Made by a program: the position numbers and the translations under genes
Notes under the pieces: model-generated
Told to the model about the DNA's origin: nothing
The model's input: the letters and a program-made list of their open reading frames with translations, nothing else
Databases searched by the model: none
Shown here: positions 1 through 7,724 of the stretch, piece by piece
Position numbering within the stretch: the stretch's first letter is position 1
How the letters are laid out: every line of letters starts with the position of its first letter
Assembly (NCBI GenBank): GCA_964603915.1
Contig: CAZRWU010000118.1
Location: 1 to 10,508, forward strand
Direction of reading: 5' to 3'
Length of the DNA stretch: 10,508 bases
DNA from: REEP01 sp964603915
GTDB taxonomy: Bacteria > Pseudomonadota > Alphaproteobacteria > Rhodospirillales > Defluviicoccaceae

Positions 1-14
1 AGCTTGTCGTTACC

Positions 15-395
15 TTAACCGCCATCGGGCGTACCGTGGCCGCCGCCGCCCAAGCGGGTGTCGTCGCCGTAGCCGCCATCGAGGGTGTCATTGCCGTCAC
101 CGCCGTCGAGCGTGTCGTCGCCGGGACGCCCATACAACATGTCGTTGCCGGGGCCGCCATAGAGGATGTCATTGCCAACACCGCCATCGAGCGTATCGTC
201 GCCGTCCTGGCCATAGAGCGTGTCGTTGCCGGCCTCGCCGTAAAGCGTGTCGTCGCCCCCGGCGGCACGGACGGTGTCGTTGCCGCCGCGCATATATACT
301 CGATCGTTGCCGGACGTCGTATTTGCGCTAACAGTCGGAGACTTGACGATCGGGCCGACTGTTTCGTCTCTGAATGTACCAATGACCAGCGCCAT
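15..395 (-). CDS. Short RTX (hemolysin-type calcium-binding) repeat protein, possibly truncated
   Basis: The 126-residue product is almost entirely an array of glycine- and aspartate-rich nonapeptides of the form GGxGNDxLx, running from about residue 29 to the end. These repeats bind calcium in a parallel beta-roll and are typical of proteins exported by type I secretion. There is no N-terminal signal peptide, as expected for that route, and no catalytic domain. The ATG at 393-395 is chosen over an upstream in-frame GTG at 408-410 because GGAGG lies 8 bases before it. The last repeat is degraded: His, Gly and Pro replace the usual Asn, Asp and Leu, and a TAA at 15-17 follows. The bases after the stop read GNDKL in the same frame, so the array appears to continue past a nonsense codon and out of the window. 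It may be the N-terminal part of a disrupted longer RTX protein. Family assignment is firm; function is unknown. Confidence 0.8.
   Translation of the reverse strand: MALVIGTFRDETVGPIVKSPTVSANTTSGNDRVYMRGGNDTVRAAGGDDTLYGEAGNDTLYGQDGDDTLDGGVGNDILYGGPGNDMLYGRPGDDTLDGGDGNDTLDGGYGDDTRLGGGGHGTPDGG
18..311 (-). repeat. 27-bp tandem repeats encoding RTX nonapeptides
   Basis: About eleven imperfect tandem copies of a 27-bp unit encode nine-residue calcium-binding repeats. On the plus strand the period shows as recurring tgtcgtcgcc or tgtcgttgcc blocks. The copy nearest the window edge is the most diverged. The array seems to continue through 1-14 after the in-frame TAA. Confidence 0.85.
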
Positions 396-420
396 TTGTC
401 TTTCCTCCACAATCCACTGT

Positions 421-520
421 GATTAACGCGAACCGCCTGCCGTGTTTCCTGACCTGACGGCCGGGGCGACTTGCCCCGGCCCTCCTCGCTTCCCTGGCGC
501 GTTTCTTTTCTGCGTTAATC
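421..520. repeat. Nested palindromic element upstream of the RTX gene
   Basis: A perfect 9-bp inverted repeat, GATTAACGC at 421-429 and GCGTTAATC at 512-520, encloses a second perfect 9-bp stem, GGCCGGGGC at 459-467 and GCCCCGGCC at 473-481, with a 5-base loop. Both are centred at about 470. No T-run follows the inner stem on either strand, so it is not a standard intrinsic terminator. The element begins 25 bp upstream of the RTX start codon, so it could be a leader RNA structure, a regulator site or a small palindromic repeat. Confidence 0.5.
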
Positions 521-524
521 TCCA

Positions 525-551
525 GCACCCGGCTCGAACCGGGCTGGGTGC
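525..551. repeat. Stem-loop with two alternative pairings
   Basis: GCACCC at 525-530 can pair with GGGTGC at 546-551. Alternatively, CCCGG at 528-532 can pair with CCGGG at 539-543 around a 6-base loop. The two pairings are mutually exclusive. On the minus strand the inner part resembles a tRNA T-arm, but no tRNA surrounds it. It lies next to the nested palindrome, in the possible RTX leader. Confidence 0.35.
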
Positions 552-957
552 AGAGAGCCAAGCGCCGCTGACCCGCCTGACATTGGCGAGGCATGACGCG
601 GTGTCGCAAACGCCAACATCGAGCCGACGCGGCGTGCATGATGGAGCATTGGTGAAATGTTCCCGTCGAATCGGGCTCTTCCGTTTCGCGGGGATTGGCT
701 GCGAGACAAGGGCCGCCGCGTGACAGTTGGGCGGCGTGCGCAGGCGTCCTAACTTCTCGCGCCCGCGTGCCGCCGCTCTGAGCCGAATTTCGGCAATCAA
801 GTCCACTTTCTCTCGCCATTGAACTTCCCTCGCCCGAGACAGGCTTCTCCCTTCTCGCCAACGGGACTCTCCGTCCGGTTGGAAAGCGACGCTCGCAAAA
901 GGCTCTTGGCGCGAGCTCAAACCCTTATCGAGAGAACATCCCCCAAATCCCCAACGT
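552..957. other. Stretch with no recognisable gene
   Basis: Open frames exist on both strands here, but their translations are rich in Arg, Ser, Pro and Cys, match no family I know, and lack convincing ribosome binding sites. The only local structure I note is a short palindrome, GCCGAATTTCGGC, at about 782-794. If the candidate promoter at 963-991 serves the RTX gene, this stretch would be untranslated leader. Confidence 0.5.
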
Positions 958-962
958 TATAG

Positions 963-991
963 TTTATATCTATACCCGAAAAAGGTGATAA
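963..991 (-). promoter_or_regulatory. Candidate leftward sigma-70-type promoter
   Basis: On the minus strand TTATCA (plus 986-991) is separated by 17 bases from TATAAA (plus 963-968), a 4/6 and 5/6 match to the housekeeping consensus. It lies in an AT-rich island in otherwise GC-rich DNA. The island also contains a short inverted repeat, TATAG-N7-CTATA (958-974), that could be an operator. The nearest recognisable gene downstream is the RTX gene about 560 bp away, which would imply a very long leader. Confidence 0.35.
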
Positions 992-1096
992 GCAAACGCC
1001 ATATGGGTGGCATGCAAAAATAGCATGAAGATGCTGCACATGCCTTTGGAGATGTCGTTCGAAGACAAGACCCGGGCGCGGGCAACGGGCAGCGAT

Positions 1097-1123
1097 AAAA
1101 AAGGGCGGCGCTGGCGGCCGCCC
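1097..1123 (-). terminator. Rho-independent terminator on the minus strand
   Basis: GGGCGGC (1103-1109) and GCCGCCC (1117-1123) form a perfect 7-bp GC stem with a 7-base loop. On the minus strand the stem is followed directly by six T residues (A at 1097-1102 on plus). The plus strand has no T-run after the stem, so the direction is clear. Confidence 0.8.
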
Positions 1124-1212
1124 CAGGGCAACAAAGGAGAAAGACAGAAGCGGGAGAATGAAGTCGTTCGCTCCCATCTTGGGAATCTTATCATAAACCC
1201 AAGATGGAATCG
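1097..1212 (-). ncRNA. Candidate small RNA with intrinsic terminator
   Basis: Read on the minus strand, the segment has three parts. The first is a hairpin with a perfect 10-bp stem (plus 1174-1183 and 1198-1207) and a 14-base loop. The second is a pyrimidine-rich stretch complementary to about 1135-1172 that contains CTCCTTT, able to pair with a Shine-Dalgarno sequence. The third is a GC-rich intrinsic terminator. TATGAT (plus 1219-1224) is a possible -10 box that would start the RNA near 1212, giving about 115-120 nt; the -35 region is poor. No protein gene explains the terminator. The terminator is directly visible; the small-RNA reading is inference from the layout. Confidence 0.45.
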
Positions 1213-1420
1213 CTCGCGATCATATCGAGATGGAGGTTCCCCAGAACGATATCCTCGAGCCCGCCGTCGTTGAAGCTTACCGCCTTTACTTTGCGGATAG
1301 CGACGCGCAGCAGAGCGCAACCCGAAGTGAAACGGCCGAAGGTCTCCGCTCAGGCGATGGCTTGATCCTTCCAGGCAAAGCCTTCAGCATCTTCCGTGAA
1401 CCGGCCCTGCCGCGGGCCAG

Positions 1421-2107
1421 ATGTCGGATGGAGATCACAACCAGATGCCTCTTCGCAAGCTTGCCGAAGGTTTCCTGCGCTTTCGCGCCGAAAACTATGA
1501 GACGTCGCGCGAGATGTTCGAGCGCCTCGCGCAAAAGCAGGAGCCCAAGGTCATGATGATCGCGTGCTCGGATTCGCGGGTCGATCCGGGAATTCTCTGC
1601 AACGCCGAGCCGGGCGATCTGTTCATGGTGCGCAACGTCGCCAACCTGGTGCCGCCGTACGCATGGGACAAATCCTACCACGGCACCAGCGCGGCGCTTG
1701 AATTCGCCGTCACCGCGCTCAAGGTGGAACATATCGTCGTCCTCGGTCACGGCGGTTGCGGCGGCATCAAGGCGCTCTACACCGCCCCGCCCGAAGTCGG
1801 CGCGCGCGGCTCCTTTATCGCCAACTGGATGCAGATCGCCGACGAGGCGCGGCGGCGGACGTTGCTCGTGGCGGGCGGCCTCGGCATCGAGGAGCAGTTG
1901 CGGATCTGCGGCGAGGAGGCGATCAAGACATCGCTGGCCAACCTGCTCAGTTTCCCGTGGATCGCGGAACGCGTGAACGACGGCAAATTGCGGATCCACG
2001 GCTGGCGCTTCGGCATCCGCGACGGCATCATGTCCGTCTACGTGCCGCGCCTCGACCGCTTCGCGCCGCTCACTCTCGAACTCGCCGCGGAACTGCAGAA
2101 CGGCTGA
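1421..2107 (+). CDS. Beta-class carbonic anhydrase
   Basis: The 228-residue protein catalyses reversible hydration of CO2 to bicarbonate in the cytoplasm. The beta-class signature is complete. CSDSR at residues 49-53 supplies zinc ligand Cys49 and the Asp51/Arg53 catalytic dyad. HGGCGG at 110-115 supplies zinc ligands His110 and Cys113. The conserved RNVAN (71-75) and HGTSAALEFAV (87-97) segments are present, as is GWRFGIRDG near the C terminus. Length is normal for the bacterial family. The start is uncertain: ATG 1421 has no clear ribosome site, whereas the in-frame ATG at 1445 follows GGAG by 11 bases and would give 220 residues. It lies immediately before the tmRNA promoter and appears to be a separate unit. 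The sequence does not say whether it serves cyanate metabolism or general bicarbonate supply, so I give no symbol. Confidence 0.95.
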   Translation: MSDGDHNQMPLRKLAEGFLRFRAENYETSREMFERLAQKQEPKVMMIACSDSRVDPGILCNAEPGDLFMVRNVANLVPPYAWDKSYHGTSAALEFAVTALKVEHIVVLGHGGCGGIKALYTAPPEVGARGSFIANWMQIADEARRRTLLVAGGLGIEEQLRICGEEAIKTSLANLLSFPWIAERVNDGKLRIHGWRFGIRDGIMSVYVPRLDRFAPLTLELAAELQNG

Positions 2108-2139
2108 TCAGGAGGCGAAGACAACCGCGGGGCTGCCTC

Positions 2140-2168
2140 TTGCCGCTCCCCCGGGTTGGGCCTATATT
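2140..2168 (+). promoter_or_regulatory. Promoter of the tmRNA gene
   Basis: TTGCCG (2140-2145) and TATATT (2163-2168) are separated by exactly 17 bases and match the sigma-70-type -35 and -10 boxes well. A start about 7 bases downstream falls at 2175, the first base of the first hairpin of the acceptor piece, which fits the expected 5' end of the precursor. Confidence 0.75.
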
Positions 2169-2254
2169 ACTGCCGTCGGGCAACCGACTATGGCGATAAA
2201 CGCTTCACGAAATAAGCGTTGCGGACCCGGGGGCAGTACCCGGCGCCTCCACCA

Positions 2255-2293
2255 AATTGTATAGGCGGAGGAGAAAAAGCCTCCCCTTTTTAA
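2255..2293 (+). other. Intervening segment removed from pre-tmRNA
   Basis: The 39 bases between the acceptor CCA (2252-2254) and the coding-piece 5' G (2294) have no place in the mature two-piece RNA and are expected to be excised. The segment contains GGAGG and CCTCC, which can form a small hairpin, and its CCCCTT (2283-2288) can pair with AAGGGG across the 2294 junction. Confidence 0.75.
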
Positions 2294-2378
2294 GGGGGCG
2301 AAACAGGATCGACGTGCGTGGTAAAGGTGACGCTTTCGCCCGGCATGGCACCGCCGTTATCGGGCCAAGCATACAGAT

Positions 2379-2414
2379 GCCAATGACAATGAGGCATATG
2401 CTCTCGCCGCTTAA
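2379..2414 (+). other. tmRNA tag reading frame (ANDNEAYALAA)
   Basis: From the resume codon GCC at 2379 the frame reads ANDNEAYALAA and ends at TAA 2412-2414. With the uncoded alanine carried by the tmRNA, the full tag is AANDNEAYALAA. The AND start and the hydrophobic LAA end match known ssrA tags; the terminal residues are the ClpX-recognised part and the AND region is the SspB-contacting part. The resume codon is preceded by ACAGAT, with A at -4 as in E. coli tmRNA. Confidence 0.92.
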
Positions 2415-2500
2415 GGCATGAGCGGGGTTCGGGAGGCACCTGGCACCAGAAGCCTCCCACCCGGCCCGCCGCTTGGCCGCAGCAATGACATCTGGTGAAC

Positions 2501-2977
2501 ATGAGCACGAGCGCGCTGCCGTACCAACAGTGGATAGATCAGGCCTTGCGCGAGGTGATCCGCCAGGCGCTCGTTCATGCCGGGCAATTCGGTCTTCCCC
2601 ATCCGCACCACTTCTACATCACGTTCCGCACCGACGCCGAAGGCGTCGAGATGTCGCCGCGCCTTCGCGCGCAGCATCCGGGCGAGATGACGATCGTGCT
2701 CCAGCACCAGTTCTGGGATTTGAACGCGGACGACGAGGCGTTTGCGGTGACCCTGAAGTTCGGCGGCAAGCGCGACCGCCTGCGCGTGCCGTTTCACGCA
2801 ATGACGTCGTTTGCCGATCCGGGCGCGAACTTCGGCCTTCAGTTCAAGCAGCCGGCCGCCGCCGACGAGACGACGGAGGACGGCGCCGAACCCGAGCCGG
2901 AAGCCAGCGCCGCGGAAGCGGACGACGATCGCCAGACCGGCTCGGTCATCCCTCTCGACACGTTCCGCAAGAAGTAA
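2501..2977 (+). CDS. sspB: SspB-family ClpXP adaptor, alphaproteobacterial type
   Basis: The 158-residue product resembles the alphaproteobacterial SspB family. These cytoplasmic proteins bind ssrA-tagged polypeptides and tether them to ClpX for degradation by ClpXP. The folded domain spans about residues 8-117 and carries the family's HHFYITF (36-42), GEMTIVLQHQFWDL (61-74) and RVPFHAM (95-101) segments. An acidic, Ala/Pro-rich flexible linker (about 118-145) follows, then a hydrophobic and basic tail, VIPLDTFRKK (149-158), in the place of the ClpX-binding peptide. I start at ATG 2501; a GTG two codons upstream is possible, and neither has a strong ribosome site. The gene begins about 40 bases after the last tmRNA hairpin, so the adaptor is encoded next to the RNA whose tag it should recognise and may be co-transcribed with it. 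Confidence 0.9.
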   Translation: MSTSALPYQQWIDQALREVIRQALVHAGQFGLPHPHHFYITFRTDAEGVEMSPRLRAQHPGEMTIVLQHQFWDLNADDEAFAVTLKFGGKRDRLRVPFHAMTSFADPGANFGLQFKQPAAADETTEDGAEPEPEASAAEADDDRQTGSVIPLDTFRKK

Positions 2978-3007
2978 AATCTCCTTTAAAATTCCTTAGT
3001 CGGTTTG

Positions 3008-3019
3008 GGTTCGCGAACC
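3008..3019. repeat. 12-bp perfect palindrome downstream of sspB
   Basis: GGTTCGCGAACC is a perfect 12-bp palindrome 30 bp after the sspB stop. With no loop and no T-run it is not a convincing terminator; it could be a protein binding site or chance. Nothing else recognisable lies between sspB and the next gene. Confidence 0.3.
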
Positions 3020-3170
3020 GTAGGAAGGCCTTCGCCAACATCCCGCCTTCTGGACCTCCACTTGGCGGCGGACGCACCTTCAGGACTGTTGGCGCTGTGT
3101 GCTTGGCGCACTATGGGATTTGCGATATGTAAGCGGCTGACATCATCATCGGCTATCGAGGGAGGACAAC

Positions 3171-3653
3171 ATGAAAGCGCGGACCACGGCTGCGATCCTG
3201 CTTGGGCTGTTCACGTCCTTTAGCGTCGGCACGCCGCCAGCGGCGGCGCAGGATCTCGCCACTATCGATGACGGCGTTTTCAGGTCGGCCGATCTTAACG
3301 GCGACGGCAAGATATCCCGCCGGGAAATCCTTCATTTCACCGACCTTGTCTTTCTTTCCGCGGATACGGACGGTGATGACGTTCTGACGGTCGAGGAATT
3401 CTTGAGATGGGACCCCGGCTATCTTTTCATCGCCGAACAAACGGGTAAGACCCTACAGCTGAACACCGCCAAGCGAGAAGTCTATGAGACGATGGACATC
3501 AACGGCGACGGAAGGCTGGAACACGACGAATTTTCCACCGCCTCGCTCTATGATTTTTACAGGGCCGACAAGAATTCCGATGGCGTTCTCAGCCAGGAGG
3601 AGTTTATCGGCGAATTCCGCATGGTGAAAACGGTGCGATCGGCAATCGAGTGA
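3171..3653 (+). CDS. Exported four-EF-hand calcium-binding protein
   Basis: The 160-residue protein has a Sec-type signal peptide: basic MKAR start, hydrophobic core at about 7-20, and a likely cut after the Ala-rich stretch near residue 26. Four canonical 12-residue EF-hand loops follow, starting at D41, D65, D109 and D133. Positions 1, 3, 5, 9 and the bidentate Glu at 12 (E52, E76, E120, E144) are all suited to calcium binding, although position 9 is Ser, Thr, Glu and Ser respectively. The loops form two pairs separated by about 30 residues, as in calmodulin-like folds. The start is supported by GGGAGGA just before ATG 3171. The product is probably periplasmic or secreted. A calcium-buffer or sensor role is inference; no enzymatic domain is present. 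It ends 49 bp before the class I fumarase, but no functional link is evident. Confidence 0.85.
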   Translation: MKARTTAAILLGLFTSFSVGTPPAAAQDLATIDDGVFRSADLNGDGKISRREILHFTDLVFLSADTDGDDVLTVEEFLRWDPGYLFIAEQTGKTLQLNTAKREVYETMDINGDGRLEHDEFSTASLYDFYRADKNSDGVLSQEEFIGEFRMVKTVRSAIE

Positions 3654-3702
3654 CGCCAAGCCGCGGCGTCAGGAAAAGACAAGCGCTTGCGAGGGGCCAG
3701 GA

Positions 3703-5340
<1,638 letters not shown>

Positions 5341-5350
5341 CGGCGCAAGA

Positions 5351-6028
5351 TTGGCGGCGCGCGATCGGGCGGCGGCCCCGGTGTTCCGCATCGACGGCCC
5401 CGCCGACGCGGCGTTGACCGTTGCCCTCGCCCACGGCGCGGGGGCGCCCATGGACAGTTCGTTCATGGCCTACTTCGCCGAGGGTCTGGCCAGGCGCGGT
5501 TATCATGTCGCGCGCTTCGAATTCCCGTACATGGCGGCCCGCCGCGCGGGAGGGAACAGGCGGCCGCCCGATCCGCTGCCGGTGCTGATCGCCGCCTGGC
5601 AGGCCGTCATCGCCGCCTTCGAGAGCGAGCGCGCGGGCGGCCGCCTTGTCATCGGCGGCAAGTCCCTCGGCGGCCGCATCGCCAGCATGGTCGCCGACGC
5701 CGTCGGCGTGCGCGGCCTCGTTTGCCTTGGCTATCCGTTCCATCCCCCGGGGAAACCGGTCCTCGATCCCGCGGCCGATCCCCGCATCGCTCACTTGCGC
5801 GGGCTGCGCACCCCGACGTTGATCGTCCAGGGCGCGCGCGATCCGTTCGGCGGACGGGACGAGGTTGCCGCCTACCGCCTGTCGTCGGCGATCGAGGTGC
5901 TGTGGCTCGAGGACGGCGATCACGGCTTTGTCCCGCGCAAGAGCTCGGGCCGCACCGCCGAGCACAATCTCGGCGAGGCGCTCGCCGCCGTCGCCGCCTT
6001 TCTCGCCGACCGGCGCATTGTCGGCTGA
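5351..6028 (+). CDS. Alpha/beta hydrolase of the KANL3/Tex30 type
   Basis: The product is about 225 residues if translation starts at TTG 5351; a GTG at 5381 is an alternative, and neither has a strong ribosome site. The strand-turn AHGAGAPMDS (27-36) corresponds to the oxyanion region. The nucleophile elbow is GGKSLGG (102-108) with Ser105. Asp164 in GARDPFG and His191 in DGDHGF complete the catalytic triad. FEFPYMAARR and CLGYPFHPPGKP are characteristic of the bacterial family related to the eukaryotic KANL3/Tex30 domain (COG3571-like). No signal peptide is seen, so it is probably cytoplasmic. The substrate is unknown. The 10-bp gap after the class I fumarase suggests co-transcription and perhaps translational coupling, which would help explain the non-ATG start. 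Confidence 0.88.
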   Translation: MAARDRAAAPVFRIDGPADAALTVALAHGAGAPMDSSFMAYFAEGLARRGYHVARFEFPYMAARRAGGNRRPPDPLPVLIAAWQAVIAAFESERAGGRLVIGGKSLGGRIASMVADAVGVRGLVCLGYPFHPPGKPVLDPAADPRIAHLRGLRTPTLIVQGARDPFGGRDEVAAYRLSSAIEVLWLEDGDHGFVPRKSSGRTAEHNLGEALAAVAAFLADRRIVG

Positions 6029-6123
6029 CGTGGGTTTCGCGATTTAACCGGATTTATTCCGCTCGGGGTTTTTGTCATGCTGGACCGGGGAGCGGGCATC
6101 CTTTCGAGCCGGGAGCCGAATGC

Positions 6124-7533
<1,410 letters not shown>

Positions 7534-7590
7534 CAACGCCCGCGCATGAGATCGGTGGAGCCCCGCGACCGCGAGCGGCGCGTTCCCTCG

Positions 7591-7618
7591 TTGCGCCGGC
7601 GCGGACCGGTGTTAGATT
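7591..7618 (+). promoter_or_regulatory. Possible promoter of the AsmA-family gene
   Basis: TTGCGC (7591-7596) and TAGATT (7613-7618) are spaced 16 bases apart, a moderate match to sigma-70-type boxes, about 100 bp upstream of the GTG start. A 6-bp hairpin, GATTGC/GCAATC (7624-7629 with 7635-7640), lies just downstream of the predicted start site and would sit at the 5' end of the transcript. It could also be a weak terminator remnant after fumC, but no T-run follows. Confidence 0.3.
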
Positions 7619-7724
7619 TAGACGATTGCGTCCTGCAATCTGATCGCGGCATGGCCGTGCGTTTGGCGGGCTTGCCGGTCTGCCCCGGAAAGCAGGCTCA
7701 CTGAAACGTCAGGGTCCCGCCGTC

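Larger units (their letters stand above)
2175..2458 (+). ncRNA. ssrA: Permuted two-piece tmRNA precursor
   Basis: This RNA rescues stalled ribosomes by acting as alanyl-tRNA and then as a short mRNA encoding a degradation tag. The gene is circularly permuted: the 3' acceptor half comes first. The acceptor piece (about 2175-2254) opens with a GTCGG-GCAA-CCGAC hairpin, has a 5-bp T-stem (2227-2231 with 2239-2243), and ends CGCCTCC-A-CCA at 2254. A 39-nt intervening segment follows (2255-2293). The coding piece begins GGGGGCG at 2294-2300, which pairs perfectly with CGCCTCC (2244-2250) across the intervening segment and places a G-U wobble at pair 3, the alanine identity element. GGATCGACG follows, close to the conserved tmRNA 5' region. 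A stem-loop (2338-2342 with 2361-2365) sits in the position of pseudoknot 1, 13 bases before the tag. After the tag, GGGAGGC (2431-2437) pairs with GCCTCCC (2452-2458). The T-loop GGCAGTA lacks the usual TTC. Exact processing ends are estimates. Confidence 0.93.

Noticed and set aside
18..311. CRISPR array
   Set aside because: The units are directly adjacent 27-bp coding repeats with no unique spacers.
36..422. Plus-strand open frame with Val/Ala-rich periodic sequence across the RTX repeats
   Set aside because: It is the antisense of the RTX array; the period comes from the 27-bp repeats, and the minus strand has the recognisable family motif and the ribosome site.
459..481. Intrinsic terminator at the 9-bp GC stem
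   Set aside because: The stem is strong, but no T-run follows it on either strand, so I list it only as part of the palindromic element.
522..552. tRNA T-arm-like sequence (GGTTCGAGCC on the minus strand)
   Set aside because: The loop would have six bases, and no acceptor, anticodon or D arms or CCA end surround it.
423..920. Minus-strand 165-codon frame starting at TTG
   Set aside because: The translation is Arg/Ser/Pro/Cys-rich with no known motif, and other frames over the same DNA are equally open, as expected in GC-rich non-coding sequence.
1007..1273. Plus-strand 88-codon frame
   Set aside because: It starts with GTG without a ribosome site, is very basic and low in structure, and runs across the minus-strand terminator and the inverted repeat.
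2290..2508. Minus-strand 72-codon frame
   Set aside because: It is the complement of the tmRNA coding piece.
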